64,000 nucleotides of DNA from Pedobacter sp. SL55 (GCF_026625705.1 NZ_CP113059.1:2728001-2792000); one strand, 5' to 3'. Positions 18,254 through 28,550 are shown, counted from the stretch's first letter. Notes: generated by a model from the letters alone, not told the origin. A program made the numbers and translations.

Positions 18254-18514
18254 ATGGCAACACAACACTATTTATTTGAAGATAATGAGCTTGCGAGTGA
18301 AGATAATTACAATGGCCAGATGGAAGAAAACGAAGAAAAATTTTGTGTTTGGGCAAGTAAGTGCTTCGCTTAGCGAAAAAAAGGCATTTCACGGAACTAT
18401 TTTACTGAGCGGGTTCAATGAAAATCATCTTTCAGAGTGGTTGGATGAACAGATGGGCCTGCTCTTGGCGAAAAGCGCACTGGATAAAAAAATCATCAAT
18501 TTAATAATTATATC
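18254..18514 (+). other. Unassigned short coding remnant
   Basis: An ORF from ATG 18254 encodes 39 aa (MATQHYLFEDNELASED...). A second frame covering the next 40 codons (KKAFHGTILLSGFNENHLSEWLDEQMG) looks protein-like, as if one gene of about 85 aa had shifted frame near 18365. I do not recognise a family. Confidence 0.3.
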
Positions 18515-18739
18515 ATGTTATGTGCAAGTGCTTTTTTGGGAATGGATCTGGCTTGGTGGGCTATCTTTTTGGTCATCCTGATCTGGATATTGGTAGATCC
18601 TTTAGATATTTCCGGACGACGGAAGCGAAGGGATTCTCCCTTGGAGATACTCAGGAAAAGGTTTGCTACTGGAAAAATCACTGCAGAAGAGTTTAAAAGG
18701 GACAGCAATCTTCTTCGGGGCGATTCAGACGACAAGTAG
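18515..18739 (+). CDS. Small SHOCT-domain membrane protein
   Basis: A 74-aa protein with one transmembrane helix (WWAIFLVILIWILV) followed by a basic linker and a C-terminal SHOCT domain (PLEILRKRFATGKITAEEFKRDSNLL). SHOCT proteins are small membrane-tethered modules thought to mediate oligomerisation; a precise function is not known. It sits between the first stress protein and the second BON gene. Confidence 0.72.
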   Translation: MLCASAFLGMDLAWWAIFLVILIWILVDPLDISGRRKRRDSPLEILRKRFATGKITAEEFKRDSNLLRGDSDDK

Positions 18740-18782
18740 TATAAAAGAACAGTTAAGGAAACACATTTATAAAATCAAAATA

Positions 18783-19448
18783 ATGGATAATGATCAAAAA
18801 CTTCAGTACGATGTAGAACAGGCGCTCAAAAGGGAGCCATTATTGGTTGGAGCCGAAATAGCAGTAATTTCCAGAGACGGAGTAGTTACGCTGATGGGTA
18901 CCGTAGATAGTTACGCTAAAAAAAGGGTGGCAGAGCATGCTTCCAAAACTGTAAAAGGAGTGGAAGCGGTAATCGAAAAAATTGAAGTGGTTTTTACCGT
19001 TAATGGAAAAAAGTCTGATACTACGCTAATCAAAGAGATATTAGATGCACTAAAGCAAAACCCCAAAGTTCCCAAAGATCAGATTCTGGTACAGGTAGAA
19101 AATGGTTGGGTATCGTTGGAGGGCACCGTAAAGTGGCAAGCTGAAAAAATTGCCGCTTTGACTTGCATCGAAAATATTGCTGGTATTAGGGCGGTTGACA
19201 ATTTGATTTTTGTTAAATCTGAAACAGAAGATGTGGTAGAAAAGCTGGGAATAGAAGAAGCATTAATAAGGAACTCGACCGTTCACAAAGAGGATATTAA
19301 AGTTGCCGTTTTCGGTAATACCGTAACCCTTTCAGGTATAGTTCATTCCATCTACCAAAAAGATGAGGCCGAACGCATAGCATGGAATGCGCCTGGCGTG
19401 TGGAACGTACATAACGATCTTTTTGTAGATTACAAAATAAGTTCATAA
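18783..19448 (+). CDS. Triple BON-domain protein (paralogue of 9802)
   Basis: A 221-aa paralogue of the BON protein at 9802, with three BON domains (SRDGVVTLMGTVDSYAKK, VENGWVSLEGTVKW, FGNTVTLSGIVHSIYQKDEAERIAWNAPGVW). ATG 18783 is chosen over a TTG at 18663 because it aligns with the start of the paralogue. It precedes the P-type ATPase gene by 8 bp, so the two are probably cotranscribed. Confidence 0.88.
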   Translation: MDNDQKLQYDVEQALKREPLLVGAEIAVISRDGVVTLMGTVDSYAKKRVAEHASKTVKGVEAVIEKIEVVFTVNGKKSDTTLIKEILDALKQNPKVPKDQILVQVENGWVSLEGTVKWQAEKIAALTCIENIAGIRAVDNLIFVKSETEDVVEKLGIEEALIRNSTVHKEDIKVAVFGNTVTLSGIVHSIYQKDEAERIAWNAPGVWNVHNDLFVDYKISS

Positions 19449-19456
19449 GAAGAAAG

Positions 19457-21974
19457 ATGCCGGTCGACATTGCAAAAATAAAGGGTCTAACCAGCACTCA
19501 GGTTCTAGTTTCCAGAAAGCAACATGGCGAAAACCTATTATCATATAAAAAAGAAAATAGCTTTTTAAAGATTTTTATAGGGATTTTTAAAGAACCAATG
19601 GCGATTTTGCTCTTAGTTGCAATTGCTATTTATCTAGCCAGTGGAGATTTTACGAACGGAATTTTTCTGGCTTTGGCAGTGTTCGCTATCTCAGCCATTT
19701 CACTTTATCAGGATCTCGAGGAGCAGGAATGCACTCGAAAAGTTGAAATCATTCTCTCAGCCGAGCTGCAAGGCGATTAGAGCTAGAAAACTGGAAAATA
19801 TCAAAACACAGGATCTGGTAGTAGGCGATTACATTAGGGTAGAAGAAGGTACAGCTATACCTGCAGATGCCGCGATTATCAGTAGTAATGATTTCTCTGT
19901 AGATGAATCGATCCTTACTGGCGAGTCTTTAGCTGTTTTTAAAGATAGTGAAAGTAAAGATAATCAGGTTTATAGTGGAACAAATGTTGCTACTGGACTT
20001 GCCATTGCCAAAGTCACCGCAATTGGTCATCACACAAAATTGGGCCAGATTGGTAATAGTTTGCAACAGATTAAAGAAGAAGAAACACCTTTGGAGCTTC
20101 AAATCAATAATTTTGTGAAGAAGATGGCCATGGTTGGCGGTGTTGTGTTTCTTTTGGTTTGGCTACTTAATTATCTGCACAGTTATAATGTATTAGACAG
20201 TGTACTGAAATCGCTCACTTTGGCGATGAGTATTATTCCCGAAGAAATCCCGGTAGCTTTTACCACTTTTATGGCTTTAGGTGCCTGGCGGATGATGAAG
20301 GATGGTATTGTGGTGAAACAAATGAAGACTGTTGAGACCTTGGGAAGTTCAACGGTGATCTGTACAGATAAAACAGGTACGCTTACCCAAAATAAAATGA
20401 GCTTAGAAAAAGCTTATCTTTTTGCTACAAACACCTTCCTGTCTTATGAAGGAATCTTGAAGCCCGAACTAGAAAAACTAACAGAGACTGCGATGTGGGC
20501 GAGCGAGCCCATCCCATTCGATCCAATGGAAAAGGCCATACATAATTCTTACAGTATTTTTGCCAAGATCGACGAAAGACCCAAATTTTTTATGTGTCAT
20601 GAATATCCCTTGGATGGAAAGCCGCCCATGATGACCCACATATTCGAGAACAAGAGTGGAAAGAGGATTGTAGCTGCAAAGGGTGCTCCAGAGGCGCTGA
20701 TGTCAGTAAGTGGATTAAATACGGCTGAAAAACATAAGGTTGCCGCTGCGGTAGAACGCTTGGCGAAAGAAGGGTATAGGGTGCTTGGAGTTGGAACTAC
20801 GACTTTTGAAGGAGATCAATTTCCAGTAAAGCAGCATGAATTTAAAATGAAGTTTCTAGGACTAATTGCTTTTAATGATCCCCCAAAAAAGAATATCCAA
20901 GCTGTATTGAAAGCTTTTTACCAAGCTGGAATTAAAGTGAAAATCATTACCGGCGATAACGCCGAAACCACGATGGCTATTGCCAAAAAGATAGGTTTTG
21001 AAGGCTATGACAGTGCCATTAGTGGCGAGGAACTAATGTTGATGGCTCCTAAGGCATTAAAATCAGTGGTGGCTGAGAAACAGGTTTTTACAAGGATGTT
21101 TCCCGAGGCCAAACTAAAAATCATTAATGCGTTAAAGGCCAATGGAGAAATTGTAGCGATGACAGGAGATGGAGTTAATGACGGCCCTGCTTTAAAGGCC
21201 GCTCACATTGGAATTGCAATGGGTAAAAAAGGAACGGAGATTGCCAAACAGGCCGCTTCATTGATTTTATTGGACGATGATCTCTCGAAAATGGTAGATG
21301 CCGTTGCCGTGGGGAGAAAAATCTATAAAAATCTCAAAAAAGCAATTCAATATATCATCTCCATCCATATTCCCATCATTTTAATCGTATGCTTACCTTT
21401 GATGCTAGGCTGGCATTATCCAACTATTTTTTCGCCGATACATATCATTTTCTTAGAACTCATTATGGGTCCAACTTGCTCTATCATCTATGAAAATGAG
21501 CCTATGGAAAAAAATGCCATGAGCTGTAAACCACGTAAATTATCCGATACGTTTTTTAAGTTTAGCGAGCTGCTAATTAGTATAGTACAGGGACTTGTGA
21601 TTACTATCGGTGCACTACTTACGTATTATTTTTCCGTAAAAATGGAACTGCCAGAGTCAACTGTCAGGACATTAGTTTTTACAATACTCATTGTTGCAAA
21701 TATCTTCCTAACACTCGCAAACCGGTCGTTCGATGCTTCTATTTTTGAGACGTTTAAATACAAAAATAAGCTGGTCGGGATCATTGTGACGATAACTATT
21801 TTTCTAACCGGAATGATGCTATACTTTCCTACAATTACCAAGCTTTTTCAGTTGCATAGCCTAGATTATAAACAATTGGCGAGTTGTATAGCCATTGGTT
21901 TTCTTTCGGTAATATGGATAGAAGGGGTTAAACAAATAAAATCTTGGGTTGACCTCAAACAAGTGCGGCCATGA
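19457..21974 (+). pseudogene. P-type cation-transporting ATPase, one frameshift
   Basis: A nearly complete type II P-type ATPase of about 838 aa in two frames. The first 88 codons or so (19457-19717) carry a cation-ATPase N-terminus and two membrane segments. The rest has LTGES (actuator), CTDKTGTLTQNKM (phosphorylated Asp), TGDGVNDGPALKAA (hinge) and a C-terminal membrane domain. The canonical PEGLP membrane motif reads SIIPEEIPVAF. One surplus base at CTCGAGGAGC near 19717 breaks the frame; without it LYQDLRSRNALEKLK reads through. The ion is uncertain (Ca2+ or another cation). It lies directly behind the BON gene. Confidence 0.85.
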
Positions 21975-22014
21975 TCTACATCATTTAGGATAGACAATGA
22001 TGTGTCGATATTTG
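21971..22014 (+). promoter_or_regulatory. Class II FNR-type promoter of the second universal stress protein gene
   Basis: The palindromic box ATGATCTACATCAT (21971-21984) overlaps the ATPase stop and lies 36 bp, start to start, before GATATTTG (22007-22014), the same -7 sequence as in the sensor-kinase promoter. Confidence 0.62.
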
Positions 22015-22045
22015 CTTCATTACTAAGTTTAAACCCCTTACCTAG

Positions 22046-22873
22046 ATGAAGACTATACTTGTTCTTAACGACAATAGCACCACCGCATCGCATGCGGCCA
22101 TATTTGCCCTAAACCTTGCCCAGAAAATAAGGGCAAATATCATTGTTGCGAGCATCACTGCTTCAGACGATCAGATTTATCACGAGGATCTCAAATTGAG
22201 TGAAACGGGAACGCTACCGCTACTACGTTCAGCACTGATGAAGACCCTTTTTGCCCATAAGGAAAGTTACGCAGATTTCAGACCAGTTATTCAGGAAATT
22301 GAACTTGCCGACTTTACCGGTGATGAATTGCTCCAGTTGACAGGTAAACGGGATATCTATTTGGTCATTCGCGGAATGGACGAGTTTCTTTCTTCTGCAC
22401 TGATCAGCATTAATTTATCGATCACTATGTTGCTCAGTAAAATAAAATGCCCTTTGCTCGTTGTCCCATCATCTTGGGACTTTAACGAATTCAGGGATCT
22501 GGTGTATCTTACAGACCTTCGTTTCTGTGGGATCAACACGGCGACTTTTATTACCGATCTGGCCCGTGAGTGGAATGCTAAGGTGTTGATTGCGCACTCT
22601 GCTGCCAGTGGATTGCCGGAAATTGAAGAAGAAGATGCAAATGATATTTTCAGGAATGAAGTGCGGAACCTTATTGATTATAGCAATATATCGATGGATA
22701 TGCTTGATAAGGGCAAGATTCCAGATGTTGTCAAATTAATGGTAAGTGATTTTCATGCCGACCTTTTGGTTTTCGTAAACCAGCATTTTCATTTCAATAC
22801 TTTTACTAAGCAGTATTTCAAGGACAAATGCGAATTGTACAAGCCTGTACCTATGCTTATCTTTCCCTATTGA
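22046..22873 (+). CDS. Universal stress protein (tandem UspA domains)
   Basis: A 275-aa cytoplasmic protein with two Usp-like domains. The first begins MKTILVLNDNSTTASHAAIFALNLAQ; the second begins near FRDLVYLTDLRFCGINTATFITDLA. The glycine-rich ATP-binding loop is poorly conserved, as is common in Bacteroidota tandem Usp proteins. It is preceded by a class II FNR-type promoter and lies behind the P-type ATPase. Confidence 0.85.
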   Translation: MKTILVLNDNSTTASHAAIFALNLAQKIRANIIVASITASDDQIYHEDLKLSETGTLPLLRSALMKTLFAHKESYADFRPVIQEIELADFTGDELLQLTGKRDIYLVIRGMDEFLSSALISINLSITMLLSKIKCPLLVVPSSWDFNEFRDLVYLTDLRFCGINTATFITDLAREWNAKVLIAHSAASGLPEIEEEDANDIFRNEVRNLIDYSNISMDMLDKGKIPDVVKLMVSDFHADLLVFVNQHFHFNTFTKQYFKDKCELYKPVPMLIFPY

Positions 22874-22984
22874 GCGATAACTTATTTATGGCCTAAAATG
22901 GCTTGTGTGTAGGTAGATTTAACATTACGGCAGCTGTTTTAACATACTAGGTTTTGACTTAGGTGGGTAACATCAGCATTTATG

Positions 22985-23028
22985 GTGACCGCTATCATTA
23001 CTATGGCCCTCATTTTATTGCAGATTTG
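22985..23028 (+). promoter_or_regulatory. Class II FNR-type promoter of the first L,D-transpeptidase gene
   Basis: Box GTGACCGCTATCAT (22985-22998) lies 36 bp, start to start, before CAGATTTG (23021-23028). The predicted start near 23032 leaves a 14-nt leader before ATG 23046 and excludes the upstream GTG at 23031. Confidence 0.55.
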
Positions 23029-23045
23029 TAGTGAAAATCTCAGTT

Positions 23046-24551
23046 ATGAAAACTTCATTCACCTCAGTTCCTGCATCCAGGCTTACCAAGTTTATCCTTA
23101 TCGGTTGGGTCACTTTAATTTTGGCATGCATCAGCATAGCTGTATATGCCCAAGGGGCAGCAGATTCTGCTATTGGACAAGGAAAAAAGCATGTGTTTGC
23201 TACAGACACCGCACTGCTCAATTTTCCTAAAACAGTAGAACGATATTATCAGGCTAAGGCTTTCAGGCTTTCGTGGGTAGAGAAGGGGCATTGGAATGCA
23301 AAGACAGCAATTGCCATGATGTTGCTGGACTGTGTTAGGCAGTTTGGATTGGATCCACAGGACTATCATCCAAATGAACTTTTATACAGCAGGTTGGCAC
23401 TGCTTGAGCAGTATCCTGATTCCCTAAGCGAGGTAGGGCGCAGGGCTTTTGATGAGTTTTTAACAGATGCGGTAATCACGATGATAAACCATCTACATTA
23501 TGGTAAATTCAATCCATTCTATTCAGCGAGTGAAATTGATAATGGAAACCTTCCACATTTTAATGCAGATTTCAAGCTGTTCATGATTATAGATGCCAAA
23601 GATTTCTACACTGAGCTGGTCAAAGTACAACCCGCCATTCTTGAATATGTTAATCTTCAAAAGAATATGCAGCTCGTTTTGGGCCAATATATTTTAGATA
23701 GTTATGAATATCCTCAGGCAAATGTGCGCAAGATGGCTATTAACATGGAGCGCCTAAGGTGGCTTTCCTCTGCAAAAGGAAATCGCATACAGGTTAATAT
23801 TCCCTCATATCAATTAAAGCTGACCACCGGTGATACGGTAAATAATTTCAAGGTTATTGTTGGAAATCCAGAAAATCCCACGCAAACTTTTGAAAGTACA
23901 TTAACCAGGTTTACAGCAGCACCAGATTGGAAGGTGCCTGCTGAGATTTTTGTTGCCGAGATTTTGCCTAATGCATTAAAGGATATTAGTTATCTTAAGA
24001 AAAACCGCTATTCCATTTACGATAACCAGCTTAAGCATATTAAGATCAATCGCAGAAGATTGAAGAAGATCAGCCAGAATCCTGCTGTTTATATGGCCAG
24101 ACAATCGCCCATTGATGAAAATACGCTGGGAAGTATCCGTTTCAGGATTGATGACCAGCCAAGCGGCACCCTTTATGACCATAGCGGAAAAAATATATTC
24201 AATACTAAAGAAAGGGCATCCAGCAAAGGTTGCCTGCAAATTGAAAATCCCGAACGATTGGCTAAACTGTTATTAGTTGCTGATGGATCTGAGGGAAAGA
24301 TCAAAGTTTTGGAACGTGCGCTGAAGGATTATCAATATAAAAATTTCTATCTTAAAAATCCTGTTCCTATTGCCGTTACCTACCTTACCTGTGAAATGAT
24401 TGATAGCAGATTGATTATCTACAAGGATATTTATCAAAAGGATGCCGAACTTGAAAGCAAACTTTTCGGCGAACAGGCTATCAGGTTGGCCGATCGTAGA
24501 ACCAATCAAAGATCAATCAAGAAAAACAATGTTAAGATATTTCGGCGATAG
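23046..24551 (+). CDS. YcbB-like L,D-transpeptidase with divergent active site
   Basis: A 501-aa secreted protein with a signal peptide (FILIGWVTLILACISIAVYAQG), a peptidoglycan-binding-like N-terminal region and a C-terminal YkuD-type domain. The catalytic cysteine motif reads SSKGCLQIENP where active family members have SHGCIR, and the upstream His-containing motif reads YDHSGKNIF. Cys is kept but its His and Arg neighbours are not. It may have reduced or changed activity. The protein would act on peptidoglycan, and a canonical paralogue is encoded at 29024. It overlaps the DUF1275 gene by 23 nt. Confidence 0.82.
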   Translation: MKTSFTSVPASRLTKFILIGWVTLILACISIAVYAQGAADSAIGQGKKHVFATDTALLNFPKTVERYYQAKAFRLSWVEKGHWNAKTAIAMMLLDCVRQFGLDPQDYHPNELLYSRLALLEQYPDSLSEVGRRAFDEFLTDAVITMINHLHYGKFNPFYSASEIDNGNLPHFNADFKLFMIIDAKDFYTELVKVQPAILEYVNLQKNMQLVLGQYILDSYEYPQANVRKMAINMERLRWLSSAKGNRIQVNIPSYQLKLTTGDTVNNFKVIVGNPENPTQTFESTLTRFTAAPDWKVPAEIFVAEILPNALKDISYLKKNRYSIYDNQLKHIKINRRRLKKISQNPAVYMARQSPIDENTLGSIRFRIDDQPSGTLYDHSGKNIFNTKERASSKGCLQIENPERLAKLLLVADGSEGKIKVLERALKDYQYKNFYLKNPVPIAVTYLTCEMIDSRLIIYKDIYQKDAELESKLFGEQAIRLADRRTNQRSIKKNNVKIFRR

Positions 24552-25018
24552 GCGTACAGCTTCACACAACCTGAGGCTAGCTATCCTGTTATGTTTAACT
24601 GCGGGATTTGTAAATGCGGCAGGTTTTTTGGGGTTTTCTGCACTCACTACAAACGTTACCGGCCACGCCGCACTCTTGGCGGAGCATATTGCCCTTCGTG
24701 ATTGGAGAGATGCTGGGGTAATTACCATTTTGATGTTGCTCTTTCTTGCTGGTGCATTCTGTTCAAGCCTGATCATTGGCAAAATGGGCAACAACCAGCG
24801 GTTTTCATATGTGATTCCCATACTAATGGAAATCATTGTTTTGCTGGTGTGCTCAATGAAAGGTTTTGACGGCCATTTCCTATATCCAGATAAAGTTTTT
24901 GCAGGAAGTTTACTTTTTGCGATGGGCCTTCAGAACGCACTCGTCTCGGTCATTTCTGGGTAGGTGGTAAGGACAACCTGTGTGCTTCCCTAAATTTCGT
25001 ACCAATCAAAAATAGAAT

Positions 25019-25843
25019 TTATTGGCATAATTTGTATTCTATTGGTGTTTTATTTTTGAGTGCTCTATGTGGCCTACTATAGTTATAGTCATTCATCCAT
25101 TCTTCACTTATTGTTCTTACTTCCTGAATTGATTTAAATACGTAGGCATTTAATATATCCCTTCTGAAAGTTCCGTTTAACCTTTCGATATAAGCATTTT
25201 GCGTGGGCTCACCAGGCTGAATGAACACAAGTTGGATCTTATTTTCCTTGCTCCAAATATCCAGTTTTGCACTAATAAATTCTGGCCCGTTGTCAACCCT
25301 TATCATTTTGGGATAACCCCTTTGCTGGGCGATTTCTTCCAAACTCCTTATCACCCGTAATGTTGGCAGCGATGTGTCTGTTTCTATCGTTAAAACTTCC
25401 CTGTTAAAATCATCAATCACGTTCAATAACCTTATTTTTCTGCCATCCCATAAGCTGTCACTCATAAAATCTATGCTCCAGACCTCGTTGATTTTGCCGG
25501 GCTGGAACAAAGCCTGTTTTACCCTTGCTGGCAATCTTTTTTTAGCCCTTCTTCTTATGTTCAGTTTTAGTGCGGTGTAAATCCTGTAGAGTTTTTTATG
25601 GTTGATCATTTCCCCTGACTTTCTTATCCGATGGTAGCATTGCCAAAAACCTATGCTTACGTGCTTTTCTGTCAAACCATTTAATAGTTCAATGTACTTG
25701 TCATCCTGCTTTATGCGGGCCAAGTAACTGAAGCTGCTTCTTGAGATTTTAATGCTATCACAAGCCTTGCGCTTACTGATCTGATGTTCGACAAGCAGAA
25801 AAGTAACAGCTTCTTTTTTATCGCAAGGCGCTAAAGCTTTTTT
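25019..25843 (-). CDS. IS3 orfB transposase (DDE), copy 2
   Basis: The same protein as in copy 1, with the catalytic DDE residues in [20 protein letters not shown] and [11 protein letters not shown]. The frame is open back to 25843 and is reached from orfA by a -1 shift at the A-AAA-AAG heptamer (25843-25837). Confidence 0.88.
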   Translation of the reverse strand, partial: KKALAPCDKKEAVTFLLVEHQISKRKACDSIKISRSSFSYLARIKQDDKYIELLNGLTEKHVSIGFWQCYHRIRKSGEMINHKKLYRIYTALKLNIRRRAKKRLPARVKQALFQPGKINEVWSIDFMSDSLWDGRKIRLLNVIDDFNREVLTIETDTSLPTLRVIRSLEEIAQQRGYPKMIRVDNGPEFISAKLDIWSKENKIQLVFIQPGEPTQNAYIERLNGTFRRDILNAYVFKSIQEVRTISEEWMNDYNYSRPHRALKNKTPIEYKLCQ

Positions 25844-26097
25844 TCAATCAGATCCTTTAGCGCATCGTTCAAAAGTGCCAGATCGGTATACATCCGTTTC
25901 AGCTTGGAGTTTTCTGCCTCAAGTTCCTTTAGGCGTTTGAGATCGTTAATTTCCATCCCGCCATATTTGCTTCGCCATCGATAGAAGGTCTTCTCTGATA
26001 TGCCGTTTGCTCTGGCAATATCTGTTACCTTAACGCCTTTTTCATGCTGTCTCAATATTGAAACAATCTGTGCCTCTGTAAATTGTGTTGTTTTCAT
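25831..26097 (-). CDS. IS3 orfA (helix-turn-helix), copy 2
   Basis: The 88-aa helix-turn-helix protein is identical to that of copy 1. It binds the element ends and supplies the N-terminus of OrfAB. Confidence 0.9.
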   Translation of the reverse strand: MKTTQFTEAQIVSILRQHEKGVKVTDIARANGISEKTFYRWRSKYGGMEINDLKRLKELEAENSKLKRMYTDLALLNDALKDLIEKKL

Positions 26098-26471
26098 AAT
26101 TGTTAATTAAAAATAGTGTCTTTTTTCTATTTTTAATCGGACCAATTTCGGGGAAGCATACAAACCCATTTAACCGGCACCTTTACAGATCTTGGGATCG
26201 ACCTGGCCCAAATAAAGACTGATGTGCAAGATCAGCAACAGCTTTTTTTGCGGATAAGATTGAGACTTGCTATTATTTTCTTTTTTATGTTGGGCGCACT
26301 ACTAGGTGCCTATCTTTTTGGAACCTTGAATTTTATTTCTTTTTTAGTGCCTGTCTTATTGCCTTGTTCGCCTCGTTTTACGACATTTTTAGACTTAATG
26401 TTCAAAGGTATTATTTAACTATCATGCGCTTGGTTAAAAATAATCATTAGTGCGGCAAATCACCATTTGCG

Positions 26472-26515
26472 ATGACCCCTGTCAACACTGGTCTACTTTT
26501 GCTAAGCTAGCTTTG
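26472..26515 (+). promoter_or_regulatory. Class II FNR-type promoter of the SDR gene
   Basis: Box ATGACCCCTGTCAA (26472-26485) lies 36 bp, start to start, before TAGCTTTG (26508-26515). A second exact -7 element, TACTTTTG, lies at 26494-26501. With the first, the transcript would be nearly leaderless (ATG 26520). Confidence 0.55.
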
Positions 26516-26519
26516 GGGC

Positions 26520-27261
26520 ATGAAAGATAAAACAGTCATCATTACCGGCGCTGCATCAGGAATTGGAAAAGCTGCGGTATTATTATTTGCATCGGCAGGA
26601 GCCAATGTGGTAGTGTCGGATATACATACCTTGGAAGGTGAAAAAATTGGCCGAAGAAATTTGCATAGCAGGGGGCAGGGCATCATTCTTTAAAACAGAT
26701 GTGTCTATAGCCTCTGAAATGGAAGCTTTGGTTGCTTTTGCGGTTAAGAACTATGGAAAAATTGACATCGCCGTAAACAACGCAGGTATTGGTGGGGAAC
26801 AGAACCACATTGCTGATATGAGTATCGAAGGCTGGGAGAAGGTCATTTCGGTAAACCTCAACAGTCTTTTTTACGGTATGAAGTACCAGATTTCGGCGAT
26901 GCTTAAAACCGGAGGCGGTAGTATCGTCAATATTTCTTCCATTTTGGGAGCGGTAGGTTTTGCGGGTTCTGCAGGATATAGTGCGGCAAAGCACGGTATC
27001 ATTGGTCTTACCCAAACAGCAGCGCTAGAATATGCTGCCCAAAATATTAGGGTCAATGCAGTTGGCCCAGGTTTTATTGATACGCCTCTGCTCAATGCAC
27101 TTGACCAGAAAATGAAGAGCCAGTTGGTTACACTGCATCCCATCGGTCGTTTAGGGAAGAGTGAAGAAGTGGCAGAGCTTATTTTTTGGCTGGCCAGTGG
27201 TAAGTCTTCATTTGTAAGCGGCAGCTACTATCCGATTGATGGTGGCTATTTAGCACAATAA
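26520..27261 (+). pseudogene. Short-chain dehydrogenase/reductase, frameshifted in an A6 run
   Basis: A classical SDR of about 246 aa: the Rossmann motif TGAASGIGKAA near the start, NNAGIGG, and the catalytic YSAAKHG (Tyr-x3-Lys). The C-terminal PIDGGYLAQ is typical. The frame changes after TLEGEK at six A (26641-26646); five A would give EGEKLAEEICIAGG and a continuous protein. The substrate is not predictable. It is probably followed by cbpA in one transcript (22 bp gap). A homopolymer sequencing error is plausible. Confidence 0.8.
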
Positions 27262-27283
27262 TCATTTACAGCCTCAATTTCAG

Positions 27284-28171
27284 ATGGACCATATCGATTT
27301 TTATAAATTATTGGAGATAGACAGATCGGCGAGTACAGGGGATATCAAAAAAGCCTACCGTAAGCTCGCCAGGAAATACCATCCAGACCTTAACCCAAAC
27401 AATAAAGAAGCGGAGAAAAAATTCAAGGAAATCAATGAGGCCAATGCCGTGTTGAGTGACCCTGAAAAAAGAAAGAAATATGATGAGCATGGAAATAATT
27501 GGCAACATGCCGAAGAGTTTGAGAAAGCCAGACAACAGCAAAGCCAAAATCAACAAAAAAGAAAAACTTCGCAGTCTTTTGCAGGCGAAGATTTTTCAGA
27601 TTTTTTTGGTTCGATGTTCGGCGGCTCGCAGGGACAGGCCCGCCAATCCGTTTTTAGGGGACAGGACCTAAAAGCCGAACTACACCTTGAGTTGGCAGAT
27701 GTTTATAAAAGCCAGAAACAGACCCTTACGGTAAACGGAAAAAATATTCGCTTAAGTTTTCCGGCAGGGATTGAAAATCGACAGGTCATCAAAGTTACTG
27801 GGCACGGTTCGCCAGGTGTCAACGGTGGCCCCAATGGCGATCTATTTATTACCTTTTCCATTAACAACCATACCAAATTCAAAAGGGATGGTAAAAATCT
27901 ATATGCAAATGTTGATCTAGACCTGTATACGGCATTGTTGGGTGGAGAAGTGACGGTCAATACGTTTGACGGAAAGGTTAAGCTTAAAGTGCCTCGAGAA
28001 ACCCAGTCAGGCACAAAAGTAAAGCTGAAGGGAAAGGGATTTCCAGTCTATAAAAAGGAAAATGAATTCGGTGATCTTTTTATCACCTATCAGGTCAAAT
28101 TGCCGACCAATCTTACCGGAAAAGAAATCGAACTGTTTACAACGTTAAAGAGAATGAAAAATGAGAAATGA
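27284..28171 (+). CDS. cbpA: DnaJ-family co-chaperone CbpA
   Basis: A 295-aa J-domain protein. The J domain (residues 4-70) contains the HPD motif ([10 protein letters not shown]) needed to stimulate DnaK. A Gly/Phe-type linker ([14 protein letters not shown]) and a DnaJ C-terminal substrate-binding domain follow. The zinc-finger region of DnaJ is absent, which is the CbpA layout. The next gene, overlapping by 11 bp, encodes a CbpM-like modulator, supporting the call. Its role is probably protein quality control in stressed or non-growing cells. Confidence 0.9.
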   Translation: MDHIDFYKLLEIDRSASTGDIKKAYRKLARKYHPDLNPNNKEAEKKFKEINEANAVLSDPEKRKKYDEHGNNWQHAEEFEKARQQQSQNQQKRKTSQSFAGEDFSDFFGSMFGGSQGQARQSVFRGQDLKAELHLELADVYKSQKQTLTVNGKNIRLSFPAGIENRQVIKVTGHGSPGVNGGPNGDLFITFSINNHTKFKRDGKNLYANVDLDLYTALLGGEVTVNTFDGKVKLKVPRETQSGTKVKLKGKGFPVYKKENEFGDLFITYQVKLPTNLTGKEIELFTTLKRMKNEK

Positions 28172-28490
28172 TAACCTGGTACTCATGGCACAGTTCTGTC
28201 TGCACCACCGCTTAGCGCCATCATTTATGGTGTCCTTGCACGAATTTGGATTGATAAGAATTGTAGAACTGAATGAAGAACATTTTCTCCATATTGATGA
28301 GTTGAACAAAGCTGAAAAAATAGTTAGGTTGCACCATGAACTCGGCATTAACTTCGAGGGTATTGATGTGATCAATACTTTATTGCAGCAGATTGAAACC
28401 TTACAATATGAGCTAGCGGCCAGTAAAAATCGCTTAGAGACCTTTGCGCCAAACCTATCCTCCGATGATAACAATCAACTAAACTGCTGA
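28161..28490 (+). CDS. cbpM: CbpM-like chaperone modulator
   Basis: A 109-aa MerR-helix-like protein ([61 protein letters not shown]), matching the CbpM layout of an N-terminal helix-turn-helix-like region followed by helices. CbpM binds the J domain of CbpA and inhibits it. It overlaps cbpA by 11 bp, so translational coupling is likely. Its 3' end contains the FNR-type box for the next gene. Confidence 0.8.
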   Translation: MRNDNLVLMAQFCLHHRLAPSFMVSLHEFGLIRIVELNEEHFLHIDELNKAEKIVRLHHELGINFEGIDVINTLLQQIETLQYELAASKNRLETFAPNLSSDDNNQLNC

Positions 28491-28530
28491 CTGCCATCAT
28501 GTACTATTGACTGCTTATTGTGCACTTTTG
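28465..28530 (+). promoter_or_regulatory. Class I FNR-type promoter of the 28551 gene
   Basis: Box ATGATAACAATCAA (28465-28478, inside the cbpM 3' end) lies 58 bp, start to start, before CACTTTTG (28523-28530). The predicted start near 28534 leaves a 17-nt leader. Confidence 0.62.
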
Positions 28531-28550
28531 AAGTATAAACAATAAGTACT

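Larger units (their letters stand above)
24979..26162 (-). mobile_element. IS3-family element (IS407-like), copy 2
   Basis: 1184 bp with the same ends as copy 1 and its own target duplication AACC (24975-24978 and 26163-26166), inserted in the DUF1275 gene. Near identity to copy 1 suggests recent movement. Both copies point the same way, but each has its own target duplication. Confidence 0.93.
24529..26418 (+). pseudogene. DUF1275 (YoaK-like) membrane protein, stop codon plus IS insertion
   Basis: A multi-pass membrane protein: LRLAILLCLTAGFVNAAGFLGF and TNVTGHAALLAEH are DUF1275 signatures. After VISG an in-frame TAG (24961) occurs, and 15 bp later IS3 copy 2 is inserted at 24979. Beyond the element the frame resumes with HLTGTFTDLGIDLAQ at 26167 and ends at 26418. 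The original gene was about 233 aa, normal for the family. With two independent lesions it is inactive. Confidence 0.88.

Noticed and set aside
10781..26162. Composite transposon formed by the two IS3 copies
   Set aside because: Each copy has its own target duplication (CAAT and AACC), and the interrupted genes read across each element, so they inserted separately.
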